64,000 bases of DNA from Hydrogenophaga pseudoflava (GCF_031020795.1 NZ_JAVHJP010000001.1:904751-968750); one strand, 5' to 3'; positions 9,654 through 18,092 are shown, numbered from the stretch's first letter. Notes: generated by a model not told the origin, from the sequence alone. Program-made: numbers and translations.

Positions 9654-10016
9654 ATGCTCCAGAACGCCGCCCCGGCCATCGTGCTGCTCATCGTCATGGT
9701 GGGCATCGCCTGGCTGCTGCAACGCTACCGCCGCCATTTGCCCGGCGCCGCGCACCGCGCCGGCCCGATCCTGCAGGTGCTCGGAGGTGTCGCGCTCGGC
9801 CCGCAGCAGCGCGTGGTCACGCTGCAGGTCGGCCAGGGCGAGCAGGCCATCTGCCTGGTGCTCGGCGTCTCGCCGGGCAGCGTCACCGCGCTGCACCAGA
9901 TGCCCCTGCCGCCCGAAGCGCCTCCCGCCACCGCCAGGCCGGGCGATGCGCCCGCTCCCGCCGGCTTCGCCGCGCGGCTGGCCCTGTTCCGCAAGGACGG
10001 TGATGCGAACCGCTGA
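9654..10016 (+). CDS. fliO: Flagellar biosynthetic protein FliO
   Basis: 120 aa from ATG 9654, preceded by GAAGG at 5 bases; a TTG start at 9642 would overlap fliN and is less likely. One N-terminal membrane helix (about residues 6-22) is followed by a short cytoplasmic domain, the usual FliO shape. FliO helps assemble the FliP ring of the export gate. It overlaps fliP by 14 bases. Sequence conservation in FliO is low, so position carries weight. Confidence 0.85.
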   Translation: MLQNAAPAIVLLIVMVGIAWLLQRYRRHLPGAAHRAGPILQVLGGVALGPQQRVVTLQVGQGEQAICLVLGVSPGSVTALHQMPLPPEAPPATARPGDAPAPAGFAARLALFRKDGDANR

Positions 10017-10773
10017 ACCCCTCCACCGCGCCCGCCTGCTCGGCCTGGCGCTCCTGCTGCTGGCCGCCGCCGCACCCGCCTGGGCGCAGCAGACCGGCAA
10101 CGCCGCCCTGCCCATCGTGGTGGGCCAGGGCGCGGGCGGCACCAGCTACTCGGTGCCGATCCAGACCCTGCTGTTCTTCACCGCGCTGAGCTTCCTGCCC
10201 GCGGTGCTGCTGCTGATGACGGGCTTCACCCGCATCGTCATCGTGCTGTCTCTGCTGCGCCAGGCCCTGGGCACGCAGTCCGCGCCGCCCAACCAGGTGA
10301 TCATCGGCCTCTCGCTGTTCCTCACCCTGTTCGTCATGGGGCCGACGCTGGACAAGGTCTACAACGAGGCCTACCAGCCCTACACCAGCAACCAGATCCC
10401 GTTCGACCAGGCGCTGGACCGCGCGCAGGGCCCGATGCGCGAGTTCATGCTCAAGCAGACCCGGCAGAGCGACTTCGAACTGTTCGCCCGCCTGGCCAAG
10501 CTGCCCGAGGACGTGAAGGCCGAGACCGCGCCCTTCCGCGTCATCGTGCCGGCCTTCGTCACCAGCGAACTCAAGACCGCGTTCCAGATCGGCTTCATGA
10601 TCTTCATCCCCTTCCTGGTGATCGACATGGTGGTCGCCAGCGTGCTGATGTCGCTGGGGATGATGATGCTCTCGCCGGTGCTGGTCGCCCTGCCCTTCAA
10701 GCTCATGCTGTTCGTGCTGGCCGACGGCTGGAACCTGCTGCTCGGTTCGCTGGCCGCCTCGTTCGCCACGTAG
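10003..10773 (+). CDS. fliP: Flagellar export gate protein FliP
   Basis: 256 aa from ATG 10003. A cleavable signal peptide ends near AWAQQ (about residue 30), as in other FliP proteins. The membrane-embedded segments are obvious: PAVLLLMTGFTRIVIVLSLLRQALG and the C-terminal pair around IGFMIFIPFLVIDMVVASVL. FliP forms the FliP5Q4R1 export gate in the MS-ring. The longer frame to 9787 is an overlap with fliO and was discarded. Confidence 0.97.
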   Translation: MRTAEPLHRARLLGLALLLLAAAAPAWAQQTGNAALPIVVGQGAGGTSYSVPIQTLLFFTALSFLPAVLLLMTGFTRIVIVLSLLRQALGTQSAPPNQVIIGLSLFLTLFVMGPTLDKVYNEAYQPYTSNQIPFDQALDRAQGPMREFMLKQTRQSDFELFARLAKLPEDVKAETAPFRVIVPAFVTSELKTAFQIGFMIFIPFLVIDMVVASVLMSLGMMMLSPVLVALPFKLMLFVLADGWNLLLGSLAASFAT

Positions 10774-10786
10774 TCAAGGAAACCCC

Positions 10787-11056
10787 ATGGACCCCCAAGC
10801 CGCCCTCACGATGGGCCAGAACGCCCTCTTCATGGTGCTCATGGTGGCCGCGCCGGTGCTGGCCGTGGTGCTCGGCGTGGGCCTGCTGGTCAGCCTGTTC
10901 CAGGCCATCACCCAGATCCACGAAGCCACCCTCTCCTTCGTGCCCAAGCTGATCGCCGCCATCGCCGTGTTCGCGATCGCCGGCCCGTGGATGATGACCA
11001 CCCTGGTCGAGTTCATCCGCAACACCATCCTGGCCATTCCCAACCACGCGATCTGA
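10787..11056 (+). CDS. fliQ: Flagellar export gate protein FliQ
   Basis: 89 aa, the standard length, with two membrane helices (about residues 15-38 and 50-75). The family stretch LVSLFQAITQIHEATLSFVPK is intact. It is part of the FliPQR gate complex. It sits 13 bases after fliP and 16 bases before fliR, in the usual order. Confidence 0.97.
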   Translation: MDPQAALTMGQNALFMVLMVAAPVLAVVLGVGLLVSLFQAITQIHEATLSFVPKLIAAIAVFAIAGPWMMTTLVEFIRNTILAIPNHAI

Positions 11057-11072
11057 ACGCTCGCGCGGCGCC

Positions 11073-11840
11073 ATGTTCTCGTTCACTGAAGCGGACATCA
11101 TGTCGCTGGTGGCGCCGGTGTTCTGGCCCTTCCTGCGCATCCTCGCCGTGTTCTCCAGCGCGCCCATCTTCTCGGCGCGCTCGGTGCCCATGCGCGCCCG
11201 CGTCGCACTGGCCATGCTGGTGGCCATCTGCGCCCAGGCCGCGCTGGCCGACCAGCCCGTGGTCGGCCTGACCGACCCGCGGGCCATGGGCGTGGTGGTG
11301 CAGCAGGTGGTGATCGGTCTGGCCATCGGCCTGGCGGTGCGCATCGTGTTCGCGGCGGTGGAACTGGCGGGCGAAATCATCGGCCTGCAGATGGGCCTGA
11401 ACTTCGCCGGCTTCTTCGACCCCACCACCAACCAGCAGACCAGCGCCGTCGGCCGCTTCTACGGCAACAGCACCATGCTGCTGTTCGTGGTGCTCAACGG
11501 CCACCTCATGGTGCTGCAGGCCGTGGTGGCCAGCTTCGAGACCTTCCCGGTGGGCACCGGCGCGTTCGAAGCCATCGAACGCATGCGCTTGCACGAGCTG
11601 GGCTCGGTCGTCTTCCGCTACGGCCTGTGGATCGCGCTGCCCATGGTCGGCATGCTGCTGTTCGTCAACATCGTGCTGGGCTTCATCTCGCGTGTGGCGC
11701 CGCAGATGAACGCCTTCGCCATCGGCTTCCCGCTCACCCTCACCACCGGTCTGCTGGGCATCGCCGTCACCCTGCCCATGCTCGAAGGCCCGGTGGTGGC
11801 GCTGATGAAACTCGCCACCGGCATGTTCACCGGAAACTGA
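11073..11840 (+). CDS. fliR: Flagellar export gate protein FliR
   Basis: 255 aa with about six hydrophobic segments, ending in MKLATGMFTGN. FliR closes the FliPQR gate and contacts FlhB. Motifs such as GEIIGLQMGLNFAGFFDP are typical. It is the last flagellar gene of the run. Its stop codon lies in one arm of a small palindrome whose other arm carries the stop of the convergent lipoprotein gene. Confidence 0.96.
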   Translation: MFSFTEADIMSLVAPVFWPFLRILAVFSSAPIFSARSVPMRARVALAMLVAICAQAALADQPVVGLTDPRAMGVVVQQVVIGLAIGLAVRIVFAAVELAGEIIGLQMGLNFAGFFDPTTNQQTSAVGRFYGNSTMLLFVVLNGHLMVLQAVVASFETFPVGTGAFEAIERMRLHELGSVVFRYGLWIALPMVGMLLFVNIVLGFISRVAPQMNAFAIGFPLTLTTGLLGIAVTLPMLEGPVVALMKLATGMFTGN

Positions 11841-11852
11841 GCCCGCGGCTCA
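11838..11852. terminator. Small palindrome joining two convergent stop codons
   Basis: TGAGCC, loop CGC, GGCTCA. The left TGA ends fliR; the right TCA is the reverse-strand TGA of the lipoprotein gene. A 6-pair hairpin forms on either transcript but no T-run follows, so terminator function is uncertain. Confidence 0.35.
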
Positions 11853-12284
11853 CTCCCAGCGCAGGTCGCGCAGCTTCCAGTCCGACCCGTCCAGCGCCCA
11901 CTGCAGCTGCACCGAATAGGGCGAAGCCCGCTCGGGGATCAGGCCCTGCGCCCCGGTGAACAGCACCTGCGCCTCGGTGATGCCGATGCTCGAACCCGGC
12001 GGGTCGATGCGGCTGTTGCGCGTGACCGCGATCACCTTCACGTTGGCATAGCGCAGGAACATCAGCGCCATGGTCTTGCGCGCCCACTCGGCGTCGTACT
12101 CGTCCTGCGCTCTGAACCGCGCATCCAGCATCCCCAGCACGGCTTTGCTGTCCTTGGCTTCGAGATGATCCTGCAACTGCTGCACCGCGATTTCCAGCGC
12201 GGTCTGCGGATCGGGTTTGCTGCAAGCGGTGAGCAGCCCCGCGGCGGTGACGAGCAGGGTGAGAGAGGCGGTGCGGCGGAGCAT
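11850..12284 (-). CDS. Small lipoprotein of unknown function
   Basis: 144 aa. A lipoprotein signal is clear: hydrophobic LLVTAAGLLTAC with the lipid-anchored Cys near residue 20, followed by SKPDPQ, so an outer-membrane anchor is likely. The mature part starts with a helix (ALEIAVQQLQDHLEAKD) and then resembles small alpha/beta cone folds of the SnoaL/DUF4878 kind; that is a guess from pattern only. The continuous minus frame runs through to 12986, but the signal peptide fixes the start here. Function unknown; it may be unrelated to motility. Confidence 0.75.
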   Translation of the reverse strand: MLRRTASLTLLVTAAGLLTACSKPDPQTALEIAVQQLQDHLEAKDSKAVLGMLDARFRAQDEYDAEWARKTMALMFLRYANVKVIAVTRNSRIDPPGSSIGITEAQVLFTGAQGLIPERASPYSVQLQWALDGSDWKLRDLRWE

Positions 12285-12316
12285 GGGTGGGGTTGAACAG
12301 GGTGCTTCGTGCCGAT

Positions 12317-12946
12317 TCACACCAAACTGTTCCGAATCGCATACACCGTCAGCTCCGCGTTGTTCGACAGGTGCAGCTTCTCCAGCACCCGCGCGCGGTA
12401 GACGCTCACTGTCTTGGGGCTGAGCATGAGTTCGTCGGCGATCTCGGAGAGCTTCTTGCCCGAGGCGATCTTCTGCAGGGTCTGCAGCTCGCGTTCGGAC
12501 AGGCTGGCGTGCAACTCCTCGGTCTCTGGCGCGTTCAGGTTGTCCACCAGCATCTGTGCCACATCGGGCGTGACGTACTTGCGGCCCTGGTGCACGGTGC
12601 GGATGGCGGCGATCATCTCGCCCGGCTCGCCCGCCTTGTTCAGGTAACCGCGTGCCCCGGCGCGCAGGCAGCGGATGGCGTACTGGTCTTCCGGGTACAT
12701 GGAGACCACCAGGGTCTTGACGGGAGAGCCCTCCTCGCGCAGCGCGGCCAGCACCTCCAGCCCGCCGCGGCCGGGCATGTTGAGGTCCAGCACCAGCACG
12801 TCGCAGGGCGTCTTGCGCATCTGCTCGCGCAGCTCGGGGTAGCTGCCGGCCTCGCCGACGACCTGGATGTCGACCGCTTCCGAAATCGTGTCGCGGATGC
12901 CGCGACGGACGACCGCGTGGTCGTCGCACAAGATGACCTTGATCAT
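12317..12946 (-). CDS. NarL/FixJ-type response regulator
   Basis: 209 aa. The receiver (residues 1-120) has DD at 8-9, the phospho-acceptor Asp54 in VLDLNMPGRGG and a conserved Thr/Ser-Lys pair. A LuxR-type helix-turn-helix is at about 147-209 (LSERELQTLQKIASGKKLSEIA). The ATG overlaps the stop of the upstream kinase gene by 4 bases (ATGA), which makes the kinase its likely partner. The minus frame is open far upstream, but that extension is antisense to other genes. Confidence 0.93.
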   Translation of the reverse strand: MIKVILCDDHAVVRRGIRDTISEAVDIQVVGEAGSYPELREQMRKTPCDVLVLDLNMPGRGGLEVLAALREEGSPVKTLVVSMYPEDQYAIRCLRAGARGYLNKAGEPGEMIAAIRTVHQGRKYVTPDVAQMLVDNLNAPETEELHASLSERELQTLQKIASGKKLSEIADELMLSPKTVSVYRARVLEKLHLSNNAELTVYAIRNSLV

Positions 12947-14058
12947 TGTTCTTCGTCCCTGTGGTGGTGGTTCCCGTCCTCGCCATCGAGCGGCACCGAG
13001 AGGATCACGGACGTGCCCCGCGGTGAACTGCTGATGTCGAGCCAGCCGCCGACCTTGGCGGCGCGTTCCTTGAGCCCGAGCAGACCAAAGGACTTGGCCT
13101 TGCGCAGTGCCTCGGCGCTCAGGCCCTGCCCGTTGTCGCTGACTTCGAGCGTGAGCACGCCTTCGCGGTCGCTCAGGTCGATGTCGACGGCCGTGGCCCG
13201 GGCGTGTTTGGCGACGTTGGTCAGCGCCTCCTGCGCGGTGCGGTAGGCCACCAGCTGCACGGCGCGCGGCACGTCGATGTGCTCGGACGAACGGCGCACG
13301 GTGACACGGGTGCCGTTGCGTTTCTCGAAGCCGGAGGCCATCCACAGCACCGCGGCCACCAGACCCTGGTCGAGGATGGGCGGGCGCAGGTTCATCATGA
13401 TGCGCTGGCTGGCGCCCAGGGCGTGCTGCAGCATCTCCAGCGCGGTGTCCATGTGCTGGCGCACCTCGGGGTCGAGCGCCGGGCGGCGGGCGATCCAGGC
13501 CAGGTCGAGCTTGACGGCGGCCAGCGAACCTCCGATGTCGTCGTGGATTTCGCGGGCGATGTCGGCGCGTTCCTGCTCGATGCTGGTCTGAAGGTGCTCG
13601 GCCAGTTCGGCCAGGCGGCGCTGCGAATCCGCCAGTTCGGCGTCGGCCCGTGCCTTGGCGCGCCGGGTCTCGGACACCTCGATGGCGCGCTGGATGACGT
13701 GCGCCACCCGGGTCATGCTGTCCTTGAGCAGGTAGTCGCTGACGCCGCGGTGCATGGCCTCGACGGCGGCGGCCTCGCCGATGGCGCCCGAGAGGATGAC
13801 GAACGGCAGGTCCAGCCCGATCTCCCGCAGCCGCTCCCAGGCGTCCAGCCCGGAGAAGCCGGGCAGGTGGTAGTCGGCCAGCACGATGTCGTAGCGGTTC
13901 TCGCGCAGCTCCCGCTCGAAGTCGTCCAGGGTGTCGACCAGCTGGATGTCGTGGCTCAGGCCGCTTTTCTGCAGCGCGAACTTGACCAGGGCGTGGTCGA
14001 CGCGGGAGTCCTCGAGGTGGAGGATGCGGACCGGACGGGATTCGGTGGTATCGGGCAT
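12943..14058 (-). CDS. Receiver-linked histidine kinase (HisKA_3 type)
   Basis: 371 aa from the ATG at 14058. It carries a receiver first (residues 10-130, Asp62 in VLADYHLPGFSG), then a coiled-coil linker and a NarX/DegS-type kinase core. His172 sits in REIHDDIGGSLAAVKLD, and a GHKL ATPase domain has DNGQGLS and FGLLGLKERA. No membrane helices are present, so it is cytoplasmic. A receiver in the input position suggests that another kinase feeds it. It is coupled by ATGA overlap to the LuxR-type regulator and is divergent from the chemotaxis genes. Confidence 0.9.
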   Translation of the reverse strand: MPDTTESRPVRILHLEDSRVDHALVKFALQKSGLSHDIQLVDTLDDFERELRENRYDIVLADYHLPGFSGLDAWERLREIGLDLPFVILSGAIGEAAAVEAMHRGVSDYLLKDSMTRVAHVIQRAIEVSETRRAKARADAELADSQRRLAELAEHLQTSIEQERADIAREIHDDIGGSLAAVKLDLAWIARRPALDPEVRQHMDTALEMLQHALGASQRIMMNLRPPILDQGLVAAVLWMASGFEKRNGTRVTVRRSSEHIDVPRAVQLVAYRTAQEALTNVAKHARATAVDIDLSDREGVLTLEVSDNGQGLSAEALRKAKSFGLLGLKERAAKVGGWLDISSSPRGTSVILSVPLDGEDGNHHHRDEEQ

Positions 14059-14084
14059 GCCGCTCGCAGTGGTCGAAATGGCGC

Positions 14085-14111
14085 TGAATTCGGGCCGTTT
14101 TCTGCCGATAC
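14085..14111 (+). promoter_or_regulatory. Candidate sigma-28 (FliA) promoter for the cheZ-like gene
   Basis: TGAA (14085-14088), 15 bases, GCCGATAC (14104-14111), compared with the FliA pattern TAAA-N15-GCCGATAA. One mismatch in each box. It lies 89 bases before the ATG of the CheZ-like gene and points toward it. Confidence 0.55.
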
Positions 14112-14200
14112 AGCCAGTCACAGTTCCCGAAAATTGTACTGCCCCGACCCCCTGGAGCGGCCTCGAGAACAACCCGCAGCCCGACCAAAAGGACCCGCCG

Positions 14201-14632
14201 ATGACGCCCCAGCCCTCGCCATCCGTCAATCTGCCAGTGAACCTGGTCGCCGACCTTCAGGACTCCCTGCTCATGGCGATGACCGACCTCAAGCGCCTGG
14301 AAGGCTTGCTGGACCACGCCACCGGCAATCTGATGGAGCGGTTTTCCACCGCCAACCACGCCCTGGCGCACCTGGCCGGCAACGAGAACGACGACCTGCT
14401 GAACATCCGCCGCAGCCTGCACCAGGCCGTGACGGAGTTGCAGTTCCACGACATGGCCACGCAGCTGATCGTGCACACCGGCAAGGTGCTGCAGGGCTGT
14501 GCCTGGAAGCTGGCCGAAGAGGCCATGGAGCCGGAGGAGGACGAGCTGCCGGTCTGCATCGATCCCACCCCCGACCGCCCCAGCCCGGTGACCCAGAACG
14601 AGATGGACGCCGGGTCCATCGAGCTGTTCTAA
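14201..14632 (+). CDS. Short CheZ-like chemotaxis phosphatase (putative)
   Basis: 143 aa, shorter than the roughly 214 aa of enteric CheZ. It is mostly helical: a long helical hairpin at about residues 15-110, then an acidic Pro-rich linker. Residues FHDMATQ near 85-91 keep the Asp-x3-Gln spacing of the CheZ catalytic pair, and the extreme C-terminus AGSIELF resembles the hydrophobic CheY-binding tail of CheZ. If real, it dephosphorylates CheY-P at the poles or motor. The start is ATG 14201 with AAGGA 8 bases ahead. It is directly upstream of cheY. It could instead be an unrelated coiled-coil chemotaxis protein. Confidence 0.7.
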   Translation: MTPQPSPSVNLPVNLVADLQDSLLMAMTDLKRLEGLLDHATGNLMERFSTANHALAHLAGNENDDLLNIRRSLHQAVTELQFHDMATQLIVHTGKVLQGCAWKLAEEAMEPEEDELPVCIDPTPDRPSPVTQNEMDAGSIELF

Positions 14633-14656
14633 AGACACCCCCCTGTTTGCCGATAT
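14630..14656 (+). promoter_or_regulatory. Candidate sigma-28 (FliA) promoter for cheY
   Basis: TAAA (14630-14633), 15 bases, GCCGATAT (14649-14656), then 24 bases to the cheY ATG. This is a near-perfect FliA match. The -35 box is built on the TAA stop codon of the preceding CheZ-like gene. It would drive cheY-cheA-cheR-cheD-cheB with the late flagellar genes. Confidence 0.75.
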
Positions 14657-14680
14657 CCGAACGAACCACGGAGAACCCTC

Positions 14681-15043
14681 ATGCAATCCATTCTTGCCGT
14701 CGACGACTCGGCATCCATGCGAAAGATGGTGTCTTTCACCCTCACCGGCGCCGGCTTTCATGTCGTGGAGGCGGTCGATGGACAGGATGCGCTGGAAAAG
14801 GCGCAGACCCACCACATCGATCTGGTGCTGACCGACCAGAACATGCCCCGCCTGGACGGCCTGGGCCTGACCAAGAAACTGCGCGAGAGCGCCAAGTTCA
14901 AGGCCACGCCGATCCTGATTCTGACCACCGAGTCCAGCGACCAGATGAAGCAGGCCGGCCGCGCCGCAGGCGCCACCGGCTGGCTGGTCAAACCGTTCGA
15001 TCCGGGCCGCCTGATCGAGGTGATCCAGAAAGTGATCCGCTGA
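14681..15043 (+). CDS. cheY: Chemotaxis response regulator CheY
   Basis: 120 aa, a single receiver domain. Acidic pocket DD at 8-9, phospho-acceptor Asp52 (LTDQNMPRLDG), Thr at the switch position (LTTESS) and Lys in LVKPFDP are present. CheY-P binds FliM and reverses the motor. GGAG lies ahead of the ATG; cheA follows after 10 bases. The sequence resembles the Tar-linked or CheA-adjacent CheY of Burkholderiales. Confidence 0.95.
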   Translation: MQSILAVDDSASMRKMVSFTLTGAGFHVVEAVDGQDALEKAQTHHIDLVLTDQNMPRLDGLGLTKKLRESAKFKATPILILTTESSDQMKQAGRAAGATGWLVKPFDPGRLIEVIQKVIR

Positions 15044-15053
15044 GGAGCGCCCC

Positions 15054-17183
15054 ATGGCTGAATCAATGCATGAAAGCTCGTCGGCCGGTGGCAACATCGA
15101 TCTGAGCCAGTTCTATCAGATCTTCTTCGAGGAAGCCGGCGAAAACCTGGAGCAGATGGAGCAGATGCTGCTCGCGCTGGACCTGGAACATGCCGACGAC
15201 GAGGAACTCAACGCGATCTTCCGCTGCGCCCACTCCATCAAGGGTGGTGCCGCCACCTTCGGCTTCGCAGACGTGGCCGAACTGACGCACCAGATGGAGT
15301 CGCTGCTGGACAAGCTGCGCCGCCACGAACTGCAGCCCACGCCGCCCATGGTGGACGTGCTGCTGGAATCGTCGGACGCCCTCAAGCTGCTGCTCGCCCG
15401 CCACCAGGGCCAGGGTGTCGAGCCGCCGCCCACGGGCGAGCTGGTGGCGCGCATCAGCGCCCTGGCCCATGGCACCGCCGTGGCGCCCACCCCCGTTGCC
15501 GCCCCGGCGACCGCGGCGCCGGCACCCGTGGCGGCCCCTGCCTCCGCCCCGGCCCCTGCGGTGGTCCTGGCCGATGGCGAGCGCCGGCTGAGCATCCGCA
15601 TCGGGCCGCTGGAGCAGCTGAGCCAGGCCGACGGCATCGCTGAACTGTTCCGCGACATCGCCGGCCTCGGGCGCATCGAATCCACCCGCGACGAGGACGG
15701 GTTCCGCTCCTTCGAGGTGTTCACCCGTTCCAGCGACAGCGACCTGCTGGACCTGTTCACCTTCCATGTGAGCAAGGAGCAGATCCAGATCACCGACGCC
15801 GCAGCCGCCGCGCCGGCCCCTGCCCGCGCGCCGATGGCCGGCGAGGGCAAGGACTTCGGCTTCTTCGACGACGCCCCGGGCACGCCCGCGGCCCCCTCGG
15901 CGGTCGCTCCGGTCATGCCGGCGGCGGAAGCCGCTGCGATGGCTCCGGCCGCGCCGGTGGCGGCGGCCAAGCCGGTGCCCCGCGCCGAGCCCGCCCGCGC
16001 CCCGGCCACCGGTGGCCTGGAGTCGAGCACGCTGCGCGTCTCGGTCAGCAAGGTCGACCAGCTGATCAACCTGGTGGGTGAACTCGTGATCACCCAGGCC
16101 ATGCTGGCGCAGAAGAGCCGCGAGCTCGACAGCGCCGCCAACCAGCAGCTGCTGGCCGGCCTGGTCGACCTGGACCGCAACACCCGCGATCTGCAGGAAG
16201 CGGTGATGTCGATCCGCATGATCCCGATGTCGGTGGTGTTCAACCGCTTCCCGCGCATGCTGCGCGACCTGGCCGCCAAGCTGGGCAAGAAGGTGGAGCT
16301 GATCACCCACGGTGAAGCGACCGAACTCGACAAGGGTCTGATCGAGAAGATCACCGACCCGCTGACGCACCTGATCCGCAACAGCTGCGACCATGGACTG
16401 GAACTGCCCGAGGAGCGCATCGCCAGGGGCAAGACCGAACACGGCACCATCACGCTCTCGGCCTCGCACCAGGGCGGCAGCATCCTGATCGAGGTGCGCG
16501 ACGACGGCAAGGGCCTGTCGCGCACCAAGCTGCTCGCCAAGGCGCGCGAAAAGGGCATCGACGCGCCCGATTCGATGAGCGACCCCGAGGTCTGGAACCT
16601 GATCATGGCGCCGGGCTTCTCCACCGCCGAGGTGGTGACCGATGTCTCCGGCCGCGGCGTCGGCATGGACGTGGTCAAGAAAAACATCGCCTCGCTGGGC
16701 GGCACGGTGGAAATCGACTCCGCCGAGGGCTACGGCATGAGCGTCAAGGTGCGCCTGCCGCTGACGCTGGCCATCATGGATGGCATGAGCGTGCGCGTCA
16801 GCGACGAGGTCTACATCCTGCCGCTGTCCTCGGTGATCGAGTCCTTCCAGATCAACCCCGGCGACATCAACACCGTGGCGCAGGGTGCGCAGCTGGTGAA
16901 GGTGCGCGACGAGTACATGCCGGTGATCGAACTGGAAAAGGTGTTCGACGTGCCGCGCTTCGAGTTCCACGGCGGCAGCCCGATCATGGTCGTGGTGGAA
17001 GCCGAGGGTTCGCGCGTGGCCCTGATGGTGGACGAGCTGCTGGGACAGCAGCAGGTGGTGATCAAGAACCTGGAGTCCAACTACCGGCGGGTGCCCAACG
17101 TCTCGGGCGCCACCATCCTGGGCGACGGCAAGGTCGCCCTGATCCTGGACACCTCGGGCCTGGTGCGCCGCTCGCGCCACTGA
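15054..17183 (+). CDS. cheA: Chemotaxis histidine kinase CheA
   Basis: 709 aa with the full domain order. P1 Hpt carries His60 in FRCAHSIKGGAATF, then an Ala/Pro-rich linker around a small P2-like domain (about 175-255) and a second Ala/Pro linker. P3 dimerisation starts near 325 (LRVSVSKVDQLINLVGELV). P4 ATPase has RNSCDHGLELPEER and GRGVGMDVVKKN. A CheW-like P5 covers about 575-705. It works at receptor arrays and passes phosphate to CheY and CheB. No cheW or receptor gene is in the window. Confidence 0.97.
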   Translation: MAESMHESSSAGGNIDLSQFYQIFFEEAGENLEQMEQMLLALDLEHADDEELNAIFRCAHSIKGGAATFGFADVAELTHQMESLLDKLRRHELQPTPPMVDVLLESSDALKLLLARHQGQGVEPPPTGELVARISALAHGTAVAPTPVAAPATAAPAPVAAPASAPAPAVVLADGERRLSIRIGPLEQLSQADGIAELFRDIAGLGRIESTRDEDGFRSFEVFTRSSDSDLLDLFTFHVSKEQIQITDAAAAAPAPARAPMAGEGKDFGFFDDAPGTPAAPSAVAPVMPAAEAAAMAPAAPVAAAKPVPRAEPARAPATGGLESSTLRVSVSKVDQLINLVGELVITQAMLAQKSRELDSAANQQLLAGLVDLDRNTRDLQEAVMSIRMIPMSVVFNRFPRMLRDLAAKLGKKVELITHGEATELDKGLIEKITDPLTHLIRNSCDHGLELPEERIARGKTEHGTITLSASHQGGSILIEVRDDGKGLSRTKLLAKAREKGIDAPDSMSDPEVWNLIMAPGFSTAEVVTDVSGRGVGMDVVKKNIASLGGTVEIDSAEGYGMSVKVRLPLTLAIMDGMSVRVSDEVYILPLSSVIESFQINPGDINTVAQGAQLVKVRDEYMPVIELEKVFDVPRFEFHGGSPIMVVVEAEGSRVALMVDELLGQQQVVIKNLESNYRRVPNVSGATILGDGKVALILDTSGLVRRSRH

Positions 17184-17207
17184 ACAGGCCGGCCCCAAGG
17201 ACAGCCG

Positions 17208-18092
17208 ATGCTGCAGCAGACACGCACCTCCTCCCGTCCTCCGGCGTCCGGCATGGACCTGCCGGTGTTCGAAGACGGCCCGCTGGCCCAGGGGCGCGAG
17301 TTCGTCTGGTCCGACGCCGACTTCTCGCGCATCAAGGGGCTGATCTACAAGAAGGCCGGCATCAGCCTGCACGACGGCAAGCACGCCATGGTCTACAGCC
17401 GCATCTCGCGCCGCCTGCGCGAGACCGGCCACACCAGCTTCAAGACGTACCTGGATGCGCTGGAGCAGCACGACGGCCCGGAGTGGCAGGAGTTCATCAA
17501 CGCGCTGACCACCAACCTGACCGCCTTCTTCCGCGAGCAGCACCACTTCGGCGTGCTGCAGGAGCTGCTGGCCGCCCGGCGTTCGCACAACTGGAAGATC
17601 TGGTGCTCGGCCGCTTCCACCGGCGAGGAGCCGTATTCGATCGCCATGACGGCGGCCGAAACCCTGGGCCCCTCGGGCAGCTTCCACGTCGTCAACAGCG
17701 ACATCGACACCAAGGTGCTGGCCACCGCGGCGCGCGGCGTCTACAAGGCCGACGGCGTCAAAGGTCTGAGCCCCGAGCGCCTGCAGCGCCATTTCATGCG
17801 CGGCAAAGGGGCCAACGCCGGCCTGATGCGGGTCAAGCCCGAACTCCAGAAGCACATGGAGTTCATGACCGTCAACCTGATCCACGAGCTGCCGTTCCGC
17901 GAGCCGTTCGACATCGTGTTCTGCCGCAACGTGATGATCTATTTCGATGCGGCCACGCAGCGCCAGGTGCTGGAGCGCATCCACCGCGTGATGAAGCCCG
18001 GCGGCATGCTGTTCGTCGGCCACGCCGAGAACTTCAGCGATGCGCGCAGCCTGTTCACGCTGAGGGGAAAGACCGTCTATGAAAGGCTTTGA
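17208..18092 (+). CDS. cheR: Chemotaxis protein methyltransferase CheR
   Basis: 294 aa. CheR methylates receptor glutamates using SAM. The N-terminal helical domain (about 30-100) contains FSRIKGLIYKKAGISL. The SAM fold shows WCSAASTGEEPYSIAM, then DIVFCRNVMIYFD. It starts 24 bases after cheA. The stop TGA at 18090-18092 lies inside the start of cheD, and a dispersed repeat begins immediately after it. Confidence 0.96.
   Translation: MLQQTRTSSRPPASGMDLPVFEDGPLAQGREFVWSDADFSRIKGLIYKKAGISLHDGKHAMVYSRISRRLRETGHTSFKTYLDALEQHDGPEWQEFINALTTNLTAFFREQHHFGVLQELLAARRSHNWKIWCSAASTGEEPYSIAMTAAETLGPSGSFHVVNSDIDTKVLATAARGVYKADGVKGLSPERLQRHFMRGKGANAGLMRVKPELQKHMEFMTVNLIHELPFREPFDIVFCRNVMIYFDAATQRQVLERIHRVMKPGGMLFVGHAENFSDARSLFTLRGKTVYERL

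Noticed and set aside
12317..15097. Reading the LuxR-type regulator as a 926-aa protein
   Set aside because: The frame is open by chance through the kinase and into the chemotaxis genes; the real start at 12946 overlaps the kinase stop as ATGA and begins at the receiver.
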